Positions 16,840-26,438 of a stretch of 59,001 nt of DNA are shown piece after piece. The stretch lies in the NCBI RefSeq assembly GCF_001006485.1, contig NZ_JUET01000071.1, positions 1-59,001 of the forward strand. Reading direction: 5' to 3'. Position 1 is the first letter of the stretch, and each line of letters starts with the position of its first letter. The stretch comes from Tannerella forsythia. GTDB taxonomy: Bacteria; Bacteroidota; Bacteroidia; Bacteroidales; Tannerellaceae. The translations under genes and the position numbers were made by a program. The notes under the pieces were generated by a model. The model was not told the DNA's origin and ran no database searches. It worked only from the letters and a program-made list of their open reading frames with translations.

Positions 16840-19839
16840 ATGAAGAAAATTGTTATTTCACTGTTTTTGATGACCGGATGTTGTCTGACATATGGGCAGC
16901 GTACGCATCAATTCGAGTCGCCCGAGCGGTTATTTAACGAGGGGAAAGAGTTATTTCATTTACGAAACTATCCCGGTTGCTCCGACAAACTGAACGCTTA
17001 TAAAGCACAATCGACCAATCGCGATCTGATTCAGGAAGCAGACTATATGCTGGCCTGCGTCGCTTTCGGACAAGATCATCCGGCAGCCATCGAGATACTC
17101 GAGAACTATCTGACGACTTATCCCGACACACGTCATGGAGACGAAATTTGCTTCATGCTTGGCTCAACTTCCTTTGCACAGGAGAATTATCAGGCAGCGA
17201 TCGAATGGTTTAATCGCTCCGAAATCGATTACTTGGACGAAGAACAGCAGGAGGCTTACGCTTTCCGTATGGCTTATGCTTTATTGCAGACCGACGATCT
17301 GCGCACGGCGCGGAACTACTTTGCCCGCATCCAACAGGTCGGACATAAGTACAAAGAAGCTTCCGGGTATTATTTGGCTTATATCGATTATGCCACAGGC
17401 AACTATGAAAAAGCCTTGACCGGATTTAACCGGCTGAAAAATAGTCTGACTTATCGCGAACAGGCTCTTTATTACATCACCCAGATCAATTTTATTGAAA
17501 ATCGTTACGACCGGGTCATCGCAGATGGTGAAGAGCTCTTGCGAGCTTACCCGAATAGTGCGAATAATTCGGAGATATACCGGTTATTGGGAAACGCCTA
17601 CTACCGGAACGGCGAGCCATCGAAAGCGATTGATCGGCTGGAAAAATATGTGGCTCATACGGATTCCGTACTTCGTGGCGATATGTATATTTTAGGTGTC
17701 TGCCACTATAATCAAGGCAATTATGACCAGGCGATCGAAGCGTTGACTGAAGCCATTGATGAAGAAGATGCATTGACACAAAATGCCTACCTCTATTTAG
17801 GACAGTCTTACCTCAAGACGAATGATAAAAATAAGGCACGCATGGCCTTTGAGATGGCCACGACATCCGAATTCGACAAGCAGGTGCAGGAAACGGCCAT
17901 GTATAACTACGCTCTGCTGATTCACGAGACGTCATTTTCCGGATTTGGCGAGTCAGTCACCATTTTCGAAGATTTCCTGAACCGTTTTCCGGACTCGAAA
18001 TACACGGACAAAGTAAACGATTACTTGGCTGAAGTGTATCTTACCACAAAGAATTATGAAGCAGCATTGGCTTCGATCGAAAAGATACGCCAACCGGGAG
18101 CCAAGATCCAAGCTGCGCGTCAAAACGTATTATTCCGATTGGGAACACAGGCTTTTGCTAACCAACAGCCCGAGAAGGCCGTCGATTACTTCAACAGCGC
18201 CATCGCATTAGGGAACTATGACAAGGAAGCCTATAGCGACGCCTACTTCTGGCGCGGAGAGGCTTATTACCGTCAGCATAACTTCAGTGATGCGGCCTCA
18301 GACTTCCGTGCCTTCGCAGCAAATACGCCTGACCGAGCCTCCGATGCTTATGCGCTTGCACATTACAATCTGGGGTATTGCTATTTCAAGCAGAAGAACT
18401 ACGAAGCGGCACATTCAGCTTTCCGGCAGTATGTCGACCTCGAAAAAAACACATCGGCGATATCGCTGGCCGATGCCTATAACCGAATCGGCGACTGCCT
18501 GTTCCATAACCGTCAGTTCACGTCGGCCGAAGAGCAATACACACGCGCCGCGTCATTGCAGCCTTCGAGCGGAGATTATGCGCTTTATCAGAAAGGATTC
18601 CTTCTGGGATTGCAGAAAGATTACAAAGGAAAGATCAGTCTGATGGACCGGGTTATCCGTGAATATCCCGAATCCCCCTACGCAGACGACGCCTTGTATG
18701 AGAAAGGACGTTCGTATGTGCTGATGGAAAACTACGATCTGGCGGCCGACGCTTTCAAAGAACTGCAACAGCGTTTCCCACAGAGTAGTCTGGCACGGAA
18801 ATCGGGTTTGCAACTCGGCCTTTTGTACTTTAACAATAACCAGCCTGAGCGGTCCGTCGAAGCCTATAAGAAAGTGATCAGCGACTATCCGGGCAGTGAA
18901 GAAGCAAAGACGGCCGTACAGGACCTGAAATCGGTCTATGTGGATATGAACGATGTGGCATCGTATGCGAGCTACGTCAACTCGCTTGGCAATACATCGA
19001 CCCGTTTCGATGTAAGCGAACAGGATTCTCTAACGTATTTTGCCGCCGAGAAGCTCTTTATGCGTGGCGATAATGAAGGGGCGCGCCGGAGTTTGAACAA
19101 TTATTTGCAGCAATTCCCGCGTGGAGCGTTCAGCCCGAATGCCAATTATTATCTGGCCCAGATAGCTTTTGCGCAGAAGCATTACGATGAGGCCCGAACA
19201 CGCTATGCGGCGGTAGCCGAAAGCGGCAATACGAAATTTCTCGAAGAGTCGATAGCACGCAAAGCCGAGGTGGAATACCTGCAAAAAGATTGTGCCGAGG
19301 CCATCAAGAGTTTCAAATGGCTGGCAGTTATCGCTGAAACGGCTCATAATCGTGAGGCGGCCAGACTGGGTATTATGCGCTGTGCCCGGCAGACAGGACA
19401 ACAGACCGAAGCCTTGCTGGCAGCCGATGAACTGCTAAAAAGTTCGAAACTCAGACCCGAAGTAGAGGCCGAAGCCCGTTACTTGCGTGCTCAATCGTAT
19501 CTCGGCTTGGGTGAAGAAAATAAAGCCCGGGTCGATCTGCAGGCACTGAGTAAAGATACACGTACGGTCTACGGAGCTGAGGCTAAATACTTATTAGCTC
19601 AGTCTTATTACGACGGAAACGAGCTTGACAAGGCCGAAAAGGAATTGCTGAACTTCATTGAGAAAGGTACGACACATCGTTATTGGCTTGCACGCGGATT
19701 CGTGTTGCTCTCTGACGTGTATGTTCGGAAAGGAGATAAATTTCAAGCACGTCAATACCTCACAAGCCTGCAAAAGAATTACAAAGGCAATGATGACATT
19801 GCCGGAATGATAACGGAACGACTCGCAAAACTGAAATAA
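16840..19839 (+). CDS. Large periplasmic TPR-repeat protein
   Basis: A 999-residue protein with a signal peptide (about residues 1-19, MKKIVISLFLMTGCCLTYGQ) and tandem TPR repeats along nearly its whole length, with motifs such as NYPGCSDKL, NYEKALTGF, NYDQAIEAL, HNFSDAASDF and NYDLAADAFKELQQRFP. The C-terminal part resembles YbgF/BamD-type outer-membrane assembly scaffolds. Its likely role is protein-protein scaffolding in the periplasm. The next gene, an outer-membrane barrel, starts 17 bases downstream, so the pair probably acts together at the outer membrane. Confidence 0.85.
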   Translation: MKKIVISLFLMTGCCLTYGQRTHQFESPERLFNEGKELFHLRNYPGCSDKLNAYKAQSTNRDLIQEADYMLACVAFGQDHPAAIEILENYLTTYPDTRHGDEICFMLGSTSFAQENYQAAIEWFNRSEIDYLDEEQQEAYAFRMAYALLQTDDLRTARNYFARIQQVGHKYKEASGYYLAYIDYATGNYEKALTGFNRLKNSLTYREQALYYITQINFIENRYDRVIADGEELLRAYPNSANNSEIYRLLGNAYYRNGEPSKAIDRLEKYVAHTDSVLRGDMYILGVCHYNQGNYDQAIEALTEAIDEEDALTQNAYLYLGQSYLKTNDKNKARMAFEMATTSEFDKQVQETAMYNYALLIHETSFSGFGESVTIFEDFLNRFPDSKYTDKVNDYLAEVYLTTKNYEAALASIEKIRQPGAKIQAARQNVLFRLGTQAFANQQPEKAVDYFNSAIALGNYDKEAYSDAYFWRGEAYYRQHNFSDAASDFRAFAANTPDRASDAYALAHYNLGYCYFKQKNYEAAHSAFRQYVDLEKNTSAISLADAYNRIGDCLFHNRQFTSAEEQYTRAASLQPSSGDYALYQKGFLLGLQKDYKGKISLMDRVIREYPESPYADDALYEKGRSYVLMENYDLAADAFKELQQRFPQSSLARKSGLQLGLLYFNNNQPERSVEAYKKVISDYPGSEEAKTAVQDLKSVYVDMNDVASYASYVNSLGNTSTRFDVSEQDSLTYFAAEKLFMRGDNEGARRSLNNYLQQFPRGAFSPNANYYLAQIAFAQKHYDEARTRYAAVAESGNTKFLEESIARKAEVEYLQKDCAEAIKSFKWLAVIAETAHNREAARLGIMRCARQTGQQTEALLAADELLKSSKLRPEVEAEARYLRAQSYLGLGEENKARVDLQALSKDTRTVYGAEAKYLLAQSYYDGNELDKAEKELLNFIEKGTTHRYWLARGFVLLSDVYVRKGDKFQARQYLTSLQKNYKGNDDIAGMITERLAKLK

Positions 19840-19856
19840 AGAAAAGGATAGTCGAA

Positions 19857-21686
19857 ATGTCAATGAAAAAAATGAAGAAGATGACAACGAAGAACCAAAT
19901 ACGGATATCGATCGCAGCTGTTTTATTAAGTAGCAGTCTGACGCTTGCGGCTCAGGAAAAGGAAACGAAATTGAACCGTGAAATGACGCTCGAACGCGAA
20001 TATGATCCGAGTGTACAAGATGCGAATAAGGTCAATCGCCTCCCCGACCTGAAAGAGCCGAAAGTGACGAAGCATACGATCGAATATTCACCGTTCACCC
20101 TGCCGGCCGATCCGGAAAAGGAGATCGTCGTGCTTCCTTCGGGTAAAATCATGACGGCCATCCCTTACAACAAACGTCGCGGGTATCTTCGTCTCGGTAC
20201 GGGAATGAACATGAATGTAGAAGGAGATTTCGGCTATCATCTTTTAAATAACCGGACGGATTTCCTGAATGTTTTCTTTTCCCACCGTTCGACGAGTAGC
20301 AAGCTAAAAGACTACGATGGAAGCGGCATGAAACAAAAAGCCAAGCTCAATGATAACCTCGGAGGAATCCATTTTCATCATCATTTCGACTTTGGCACGT
20401 TGCGCCTCGGAGGGAAATATGGCTACACAGGGTTTAACTATTACGGTTTCCCCTTAGACTCGCTCTACCGAATCCAACAACCGAGCAACAATCTGCTGCT
20501 ACCACAGAGTTACCCCGCTGATCGCGAGAAGAATCAGGTAAACCAAACCATGAACGCATACATAGGCATCCGATCGAAAGCAGACGCCTTGCTTGGCTAT
20601 CTGCTCGATATTGAATATCAGCGCTTCGGACAAAAATACGGACATACCGTCGACGTGGATGGCATACGTGAAAATCGATTCACTCTTCAACTGGGCTTTA
20701 GCTCACGTTTCAGTAATAACACTCAACGGGTAGGTCTTGCCGGTAAGCTGGACTATTTCAACTATACGTATCCTTCGAACAATAAGGGAGGTGATACCCT
20801 TGCCTTCGGCTATCAGAATCATGCCCAAATCACCGTGACGCCTTATTACCGTTACGCAGATGATAACTGGAAGTTACAGTTAGGAGCCAACGTGATGCTC
20901 ATTACCGGCGATTCGTCCAAACTTTTTCTGTCGCCGAATATCTCGGCCGAAGGAAAGATAGCGGATAAGACGGTGCTATACCTCTATGCCGGAGGCGGTA
21001 TTGGAATGAACGATGCGCGTTCGATCTCACAACTGAACCGTTATACGGATCATGGGTTAATGGTGAAACCGTCGCGTACATGGTTAGATTTGGAGTTGGG
21101 CATCCGAAGCGGCTTCGTTTCGAACATGTGGATGGAATTCTTCGGTGGTTACAAGATGACGGAAAATGAGGTGTTTTTCGTTCCGGCTAATTATGTCGGA
21201 ACCAAGCACGATTTTGGGAATTACAGCTTCGCTTATCAGCCGGATGCTTCGCTGTTTCGCGTCGGTGCGTCGTTGAAGTATGCTTATCGGAAATGGGTCG
21301 ATGCCTCGATCAAAGGCGTGTACCATAATTGGTCATTGCGCGACGGAGATGGCAATACGTGGCTCTCCGGCAAAGGGAATGGTTATAAAAGGGCTTACGG
21401 ATGCCCCGAGTTGGAACTTCATGCCGATCTTGCCGTCCGTCCGTTCCGTCCGCTAACGCTGGCGCTGGGATATTATTTAGGTGCGAATCGTTATACGCTG
21501 TTCCATCAGAAAGAAATTAAGCTGTCGAACATCAACGATCTGAATCTTACGGCGACGTATAACTTCAACGATACGTTCGGCACTTATGTAAAGGTGAATA
21601 ATATGCTGAACAGGCAGCAGGAACTGTGGTATGCTTACCCTACTCAGCAGTTTCATGTGCTGGCAGGTGTCAACCTCAATTTCTGA
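19857..21686 (+). CDS. Outer-membrane beta-barrel (TonB-receptor-like) protein
   Basis: A 609-residue protein with an N-terminal signal segment (ISIAAVLLSSSLTLAAQ), then a short linker (REMTLEREYDPSVQDANK). The rest has the alternating aromatic/polar pattern of a large outer-membrane barrel and ends in phenylalanine (FHVLAGVNLNF), as barrels do. The length and the missing plug motif suggest a barrel without a complete TonB plug. It is co-transcribed with the large TPR protein, a pairing that suggests a shared envelope function. The substrate is unknown. Confidence 0.78.
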   Translation: MSMKKMKKMTTKNQIRISIAAVLLSSSLTLAAQEKETKLNREMTLEREYDPSVQDANKVNRLPDLKEPKVTKHTIEYSPFTLPADPEKEIVVLPSGKIMTAIPYNKRRGYLRLGTGMNMNVEGDFGYHLLNNRTDFLNVFFSHRSTSSKLKDYDGSGMKQKAKLNDNLGGIHFHHHFDFGTLRLGGKYGYTGFNYYGFPLDSLYRIQQPSNNLLLPQSYPADREKNQVNQTMNAYIGIRSKADALLGYLLDIEYQRFGQKYGHTVDVDGIRENRFTLQLGFSSRFSNNTQRVGLAGKLDYFNYTYPSNNKGGDTLAFGYQNHAQITVTPYYRYADDNWKLQLGANVMLITGDSSKLFLSPNISAEGKIADKTVLYLYAGGGIGMNDARSISQLNRYTDHGLMVKPSRTWLDLELGIRSGFVSNMWMEFFGGYKMTENEVFFVPANYVGTKHDFGNYSFAYQPDASLFRVGASLKYAYRKWVDASIKGVYHNWSLRDGDGNTWLSGKGNGYKRAYGCPELELHADLAVRPFRPLTLALGYYLGANRYTLFHQKEIKLSNINDLNLTATYNFNDTFGTYVKVNNMLNRQQELWYAYPTQQFHVLAGVNLNF

Positions 21687-21687
21687 T

Positions 21688-21957
21688 TCACTGATTATAC
21701 AGATTCCTGTCGAAGAAATCGAGGATTTCGATCTCGCTCTGATATGCGCGATGGGCAGGACTGTCAGGGTTCAGTTCCATCGCTGCTAAATAGTTATTTA
21801 ATGCTTCGCGGCTGTTGCCCTGCTTACGGTAGGCATTGCCACGTAAGAAAAAGGCTTCGTCCGACTCGGGATGGTCGGTCAGGTAGGCATCAAGCCGGCG
21901 GATAGCGTCGGCAGTTTGGCCTTCACGGATGAGTTGTTTTATCTCGTTCATGTTCAT
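21688..21957 (-). CDS. Small TPR protein
   Basis: An 89-residue protein with about two TPR units (GQTADAIRRLDAYLTDHPES, GNSREALNNYLAAMELNPDS). It is cytoplasmic, with no signal peptide, and lies convergent with the barrel gene one base away. A perfect -7 element at 21962-21969 sits almost on top of the ATG, so the message would be leaderless or start at the second methionine (21951). Confidence 0.8.
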   Translation of the reverse strand: MNMNEIKQLIREGQTADAIRRLDAYLTDHPESDEAFFLRGNAYRKQGNSREALNNYLAAMELNPDSPAHRAYQSEIEILDFFDRNLYNQ

Positions 21958-21961
21958 GCAG

Positions 21962-21969
21962 CAAAGATA
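21962..21969 (-). promoter_or_regulatory. -7 promoter element touching the small TPR gene start
   Basis: Reads TATCTTTG on the minus strand. Only four bases separate it from the ATG at 21957, so transcription would begin at or inside the start codon. Confidence 0.45.
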
Positions 21970-22024
21970 GGGACTTGTTTGTGAACGGGAAGATCATCCG
22001 CTGTAAAAATCGTATAAAGATAAA

Positions 22025-22059
22025 AACGGCGCTGTCTCTGAAGTGGGAGCAGCGCCGTT
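22025..22059 (-). terminator. Rho-independent terminator of ahcY
   Basis: The arms AACGGCGCTG (22025-22034) and CAGCGCCGTT (22050-22059) pair perfectly over 10 bp. On the minus strand they are followed by TTTTTATC, a U-rich tail. It lies 10 bases past the ahcY stop. Confidence 0.85.
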
Positions 22060-22069
22060 CGATTGTATA

Positions 22070-23488
22070 TCAATACCGGTAGATGTCCGACTTGAACGGC
22101 CCGTTTACCGGAACGCCGATATAATCGGCTTGTTTTTGGGTGAGTTTCGTGAGTTTGACGCCGACCCGCTCGAGATGCAGCCGTGCCACTTCTTCGTCGA
22201 GGTGTTTCGGTAGACAGTAAACGCCAATTTCGTACTTCTTTTGCCAGAGATCGATCTGTGCCAATGTCTGGTTCGTAAACGAGTTACTCATTACGAAGGA
22301 GGGATGTCCGGTTGCACAGCCGAGGTTGACAAGACGGCCTTCGGCCAACAGGAAAATCGAATGCCCGTCGGGGAAAGTGTATTTGTCGACCTGAGGTTTG
22401 ATATTTTGATGCTTGATACCGGGGAATGTCATCAGTTTTTCGACTTGAATCTCATTGTCGAAGTGTCCGATGTTGCAAACGATCGCCTGATCTTTCATCG
22501 CCTTCATGTGGTCGATGGTGATGACATCGCAGTTACCGGTTGTGGTTACAAAGATATCGCCTTCTTTTATACCTTCTTCCATGGTTGTTACTTCAAAGCC
22601 TTCCATCGAAGCCTGTAGTGCACAGATGGGGTCTATCTCCGTTACGATCACACGGGCCCCATACGAACGCATCGAATGAGCGCAGCCTTTGCCTACATCG
22701 CCGTAGCCGGCTACTACCACGACCTTTCCGGCAATCATCACATCGGTAGCGCGCTTAATCCCGTCGGCCAGCGACTCGCGGCAGCCGTATAGATTGTCAA
22801 ACTTCGATTTCGTTACCGAGTCGTTTACATTGATAGCAGGCACGAGCAGTTCGCCGCGCTCCATCATTTGATAGAGACGATGTACACCGGTTGTTGTTTC
22901 TTCCGATACGCCTTTCATTTCCTTAAGCATATTGTGCCAGCGTTGCGGGTTTTCCTTATGGATGCTTTCGAGGAGGTTCAGAATCACTTGTTCCTCGTGA
23001 TTGGCTGCTTTGCGTTTAAGGATCCGGGGATCGTTTTCGGCCGCATATCCCTGATGGAAGAGCAGCGAGGCGTCTCCTCCGTCGTCGACAATGAGGTTCG
23101 GGCCTTTACCGTCGGGGAAACGTAGCGCCTGATCAGTACACCACCAATATTCTTCAAGCGTTTCGCCTTTCCACGCAAATACGGGCACGCCGGCCTTGGC
23201 GATAGCCGCTGCCGCATGGTCTTGCGTAGAGAAGATGTTACAACTTGCCCAGCGTACATCGGCGCCAAGGTCTACGAGTGTCTCGATCAGAACGGCGGTC
23301 TGAATGGTCATGTGCAGCGATCCGGTGATGCGTGCACCTTGAAGCGGTTTCTTATCCGCATATTTTTTGCGCAGCGCCATCAGCCCCGGCATTTCGTGTT
23401 CGGCGATTTCGATTTCCTTGCGTCCGAAATCCGCCAGTGTAATGTCTGCCACTTTATAGGGCAGCGTGTTCGTTGTTTCCTTTGCCAT
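22070..23488 (-). CDS. ahcY: Adenosylhomocysteinase (SAH hydrolase)
   Basis: Splits S-adenosylhomocysteine into adenosine and homocysteine, relieving inhibition of methyltransferases. The 472-residue length is normal. Signatures: [30 protein letters not shown], the NAD-binding [14 protein letters not shown], and the C-terminal [18 protein letters not shown] with an end in KSDIYRY. The open frame begins upstream at 23623, but [16 protein letters not shown] is the expected N-terminus and a -7 element lies at 23514-23521. It is followed by a strong terminator. Confidence 0.96.
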   Translation of the reverse strand: MAKETTNTLPYKVADITLADFGRKEIEIAEHEMPGLMALRKKYADKKPLQGARITGSLHMTIQTAVLIETLVDLGADVRWASCNIFSTQDHAAAAIAKAGVPVFAWKGETLEEYWWCTDQALRFPDGKGPNLIVDDGGDASLLFHQGYAAENDPRILKRKAANHEEQVILNLLESIHKENPQRWHNMLKEMKGVSEETTTGVHRLYQMMERGELLVPAINVNDSVTKSKFDNLYGCRESLADGIKRATDVMIAGKVVVVAGYGDVGKGCAHSMRSYGARVIVTEIDPICALQASMEGFEVTTMEEGIKEGDIFVTTTGNCDVITIDHMKAMKDQAIVCNIGHFDNEIQVEKLMTFPGIKHQNIKPQVDKYTFPDGHSIFLLAEGRLVNLGCATGHPSFVMSNSFTNQTLAQIDLWQKKYEIGVYCLPKHLDEEVARLHLERVGVKLTKLTQKQADYIGVPVNGPFKSDIYRY

Positions 23489-23513
23489 AACTTTCTTGTA
23501 TGATTTTATGGCG

Positions 23514-23521
23514 CAAAGGTA
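23514..23521 (-). promoter_or_regulatory. -7 promoter element for ahcY
   Basis: Reads TACCTTTG on the minus strand, 26 bases before the ATG at 23488. Confidence 0.6.
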
Positions 23522-23540
23522 TGAAAATTTTGGATATGCT

Positions 23541-23605
23541 TTTTCCCCAACGCTCCGCTTCGCTACATATTGGACTGAATTAAGGCACCCTTTCAGGGCT
23601 GTTTT
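23541..23605. repeat. Interspersed repeat type A, copy 1
   Basis: A CCCCAACGCTCCGCTTCG...TTGGACTGAATTA...CCCTTTCAGGGCTG block. Close relatives occur at 48526-48580 and 58929-58990, always between genes. Confidence 0.6.
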
Positions 23606-23616
23606 TTTATTGTTCG

Positions 23617-23675
23617 TTGTCAATGGTTAGCGTTTTTTTGCCGGATATCATGGAATAACCATTAACCATTGACAA
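23617..23675. repeat. Inverted repeat (13-bp perfect arms)
   Basis: TTGTCAATGGTTA and TAACCATTGACAA are exact complements, 33 bases apart. AACCATTAACCATT-type runs also recur near 48470 and 55511, so this belongs to the same intergenic repeat milieu. Confidence 0.55.
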
Positions 23676-23761
23676 TTTTTCCGAGATTGGTTTTCTGTGC
23701 AAATTGACGAAGAGACGGGAAAGCTGTTTTCCTCTCCTCCCGGAGTTTTCGTATCTTTTCG

Positions 23762-23769
23762 TATCTTTG
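23762..23769 (+). promoter_or_regulatory. -7 promoter element for the ketosynthase run
   Basis: TATCTTTG, 61 bases upstream of the ATG at 23830. Confidence 0.6.
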
Positions 23770-23829
23770 CCGTGTTTTTTTATGTAATAGAATGACAAGG
23801 CATCAGGTTATGAAGTCATAAATCCGCTT

Positions 23830-25029
23830 ATGGAGAGGAAAGAAATTTACATCACCGGTGCGGGGATTGTTTCGGCTATCGGGATCGGTAAGGCGGAGAC
23901 ACTCGACGCGTTAATGAACCGGCGTACCGGAGTTGCTCCCGTACGATACCTGCAAACGACGCATACCGGGTTGCCTGTGGGTGAAGTGAAGTTTACCGAT
24001 AATGAGTTGCGCGAGATGTCGCAGTTGATGCCTTCAGACGCATTTATACGCTCGTCGTTGTTAGCCATTCCGGCTGTGCGCGAAGCAATGGAACAGGCAC
24101 GGATCAATCGTTCTGCAGCGTTGCGCATCGCTTTTCTTTCGGGGATCACCGTTGGAGGGATGGACAAAGCGGAGCGATACTACACCGATTTTCTCACGAA
24201 CGATTCTAAAAATATTTATATCGAACTGAACGATTGCGGCTCATGTACCGAGCAAATTGCCGATTACTTCGGATGCTTCGGTATGGTTTCGACGGTTGTG
24301 ACGGCTTGCTCTTCGTCAGCGAATACGCTGATGATGGGATGTGACCTGATTCGCGATGGACGGGCCGATGTCGTCGTAGCCGGCGGATGCGAATGCCTCT
24401 CGCGCTATCATGTGAATGGCTTCAATACGCTAATGATCCTCGATCATGAGGTTTGTCGGCCGTTCGATCGTGACCGGGCAGGGATTAATCTGGGAGAAGG
24501 CGCTGGATATCTCGTGCTCGAGTCGGCAGAAACGGCGCTGTGTCGGGGAGTGAAGCCTATCGGTAAAATATCGGGTTACGGCAATGCTTGCGACGCATAT
24601 CATCCGACAGCCTCGTCGTCCGACGGTCTCGGAGCATACTTGGCGATGAAAGGAGCGATAGACGATGCGGGAGTAAAGCCCGAAGACATCGGTCACCTCA
24701 ATGCGCACGGCACAGGTACTCCCAATAACGATTTGACCGAAGGATTGGCCGTCATGCGCCTCTTCGGCGAACGGATACCACCGATTTCATCGGTCAAGGC
24801 TTATATCGGACATACGACAAGTGCAGCCGGAAGCATCGAAGCTATCGTTTCCCTGTTAGCCCTCGAGCACAACTTCCTGCCGGTAAACCTGAATTTCCGC
24901 AATCAAATCAAAGAGCACAGTTTCGTACCGATAACGAACCCGGAGCCGCAACGTCCCTTGCATCACGTGCTCTCCAACTCGTTCGGCTTCGGAGGCAACG
25001 ACTCCGCGATCATCTTATCCAAAAGCTAA
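23830..25029 (+). CDS. Beta-ketoacyl-ACP synthase (aryl-polyene/FabF type)
   Basis: A 399-residue ketosynthase that would condense malonyl-ACP with an acyl chain. The triad is intact: Cys160 in VVTACSSSANT, His293 in NAHGTGTPNND, His328 in YIGHTTSAAGSIEA. The following gene is a ketosynthase-like protein without the catalytic cysteine, an arrangement seen in aryl polyene, flexirubin and type II polyketide clusters (KS plus chain-length factor). Housekeeping FabF is normally next to acpP, which is absent here, so a specialised fatty-acid or polyene product is likelier. Confidence 0.88.
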   Translation: MERKEIYITGAGIVSAIGIGKAETLDALMNRRTGVAPVRYLQTTHTGLPVGEVKFTDNELREMSQLMPSDAFIRSSLLAIPAVREAMEQARINRSAALRIAFLSGITVGGMDKAERYYTDFLTNDSKNIYIELNDCGSCTEQIADYFGCFGMVSTVVTACSSSANTLMMGCDLIRDGRADVVVAGGCECLSRYHVNGFNTLMILDHEVCRPFDRDRAGINLGEGAGYLVLESAETALCRGVKPIGKISGYGNACDAYHPTASSSDGLGAYLAMKGAIDDAGVKPEDIGHLNAHGTGTPNNDLTEGLAVMRLFGERIPPISSVKAYIGHTTSAAGSIEAIVSLLALEHNFLPVNLNFRNQIKEHSFVPITNPEPQRPLHHVLSNSFGFGGNDSAIILSKS

Positions 25030-25035
25030 CCGCTC

Positions 25036-26064
25036 ATGTCTGTCTATCTTCAATCAGCCCGGCAAATCTCTGTGCAACAACCTCTCTCCGACGAGTGGTT
25101 TGACCATCCCATAGCATACGGCAAGAAGTATGTGCCTACACTCGACCCGCAATTCTCCGATTATCTTTCTCCCCTGATGTCGCGCCGTATGTGTACGCTC
25201 CTCAAGCGTGCGGTCGTCGTGTCTCGTCTAACGCTCAAGGATGCGGACGTCGAAAGGCCCGATGCCATCATCAGCGGCACAGGACTCGGATGTATCGCAA
25301 ACACGGAGCAGTTTCTCCTTTCCATCATGGAGAACAACGAACAATTGCTCCAGCCCACCTTTTTCATGCAATCGACACACAATATCCTGAGCGCAACGAT
25401 TGCCATTGATCTGAAATGTCACGGGTATAATAATACGTATGTGCATCGCGGTACGTCGTTCGATCAAGCCTTGCTTGATGCTCTCCTGCAATTCGGGAGA
25501 GGAAAAGTCGAGACGGTGCTGGTCGGCGGATACGATGAACTGACGGAGCATTATTATCGCTTCTTCGACCGTCTCGGGAAGTGGGACTTCGAACCCGGAA
25601 AATGCTTTGCCGGCGAAACAGCTGTCAGCATGTTGCTCGGCAACGAGAAAGGTGCTCGTACGCTATGCCGGATCGACGGCGTAGAGTTGATGTATCGTCC
25701 GACACCTGTACAGATGCGCGGAACGCTCGACAGATTGCTTTCCGGGGCCGGTTGTGAACCGACGGAGATCGATGCCGTATTGACGGGTCTCAATACGCAC
25801 CGACAAAACGATGCGGTGTATCACGATGTGATGGCACACCTTTTCGAACACTGTCCGACAATGCAATACAAACACCTCTTCGGCGAATCGTTTTCTTCGT
25901 CCGCATTGGGCGTATATGTGGCTGCCACTTGCCTGCATCGTCGGGAAGTACCGTCACACCTGCTTTGCGGGCGTACGAAAGCTCTGCCCGACCTCAAGAG
26001 GATTCTCGTCTATAACCATTACAACAATAAAGCTCATTCTTTCATTCTTTTGTCATCATGCTGA
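25036..26064 (+). CDS. Ketosynthase-like chain-length-factor protein
   Basis: A 342-residue protein with a ketosynthase-like fold (AIISGTGLGCIANTEQFL; STHNILSATIAI; VETVLVGGYDELTEHYYRF). Where a catalytic cysteine would be expected the sequence reads YVHRGTSFDQAL, and the C-terminal histidine motifs are not evident, so it is probably a non-catalytic partner of the upstream ketosynthase. It starts six bases after that gene and overlaps the next by seven bases, giving a tight three-gene unit. Confidence 0.75.
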   Translation: MSVYLQSARQISVQQPLSDEWFDHPIAYGKKYVPTLDPQFSDYLSPLMSRRMCTLLKRAVVVSRLTLKDADVERPDAIISGTGLGCIANTEQFLLSIMENNEQLLQPTFFMQSTHNILSATIAIDLKCHGYNNTYVHRGTSFDQALLDALLQFGRGKVETVLVGGYDELTEHYYRFFDRLGKWDFEPGKCFAGETAVSMLLGNEKGARTLCRIDGVELMYRPTPVQMRGTLDRLLSGAGCEPTEIDAVLTGLNTHRQNDAVYHDVMAHLFEHCPTMQYKHLFGESFSSSALGVYVAATCLHRREVPSHLLCGRTKALPDLKRILVYNHYNNKAHSFILLSSC

Positions 26065-26411
26065 AGCTACTCTGCTGCTCAACCGTTCAATGCCTGTTTC
26101 TTGTAGCGGGACAAATCTTCCTGAAATGTGCGATGGCCGAAATCGGGACTTTCTCGTGGACATGGAAATTTTTCCGTCAAGCCATGTTCAGCTGGCAGCT
26201 TCTCGCTTCGGGATTGTCGATGGTTGTGGCGTCATTCATCTGGTTTTACATACTGAAACATTACGAACTGTCCTTAGCCTATCCTCTGATCAGCATCAGC
26301 TATATCTTCGGCACGTTGGCAGCCATTTTCTTTTTTCACGAAACTGTCCCTTTCACACGGTGGATGGGTGTTTTACTGATTATGGGAGGAGTTGTGCTGT
26401 TGACCAGATAA
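26058..26411 (+). CDS. Small four-helix SMR/EamA-like membrane protein
   Basis: A 117-residue membrane protein with about four hydrophobic helices (LLCCSTVQCLFLVAGQIFL; WQLLASGLSMVVASFIWFYI; LAYPLISISYIFGTLAAIFF; MGVLLIMGGVVLLT). It resembles the EmrE/ArnE-ArnF side of the drug/metabolite transporter superfamily. Because it overlaps the chain-length-factor gene, it may move a lipid or polyene product across the inner membrane. No conserved EmrE-type Glu14 is obvious in helix 1, so a drug-pump role is doubtful. Confidence 0.75.
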   Translation: MLKLLCCSTVQCLFLVAGQIFLKCAMAEIGTFSWTWKFFRQAMFSWQLLASGLSMVVASFIWFYILKHYELSLAYPLISISYIFGTLAAIFFFHETVPFTRWMGVLLIMGGVVLLTR

Positions 26412-26438
26412 AGAAAAGAAGAACAAACAATCGAACGA

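Larger units (their letters stand above)
23489..23829. other. Intergenic region with interspersed repeat and long hairpin
   Basis: Holds the ahcY promoter, a copy of an interspersed repeat (about 23541-23605, also seen near 48526 and 58929), an inverted repeat (TTGTCAATGGTTA at 23617-23629 against its complement at 23663-23675), and the -7 element for the ketosynthase run. No gene is seen. Confidence 0.6.
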
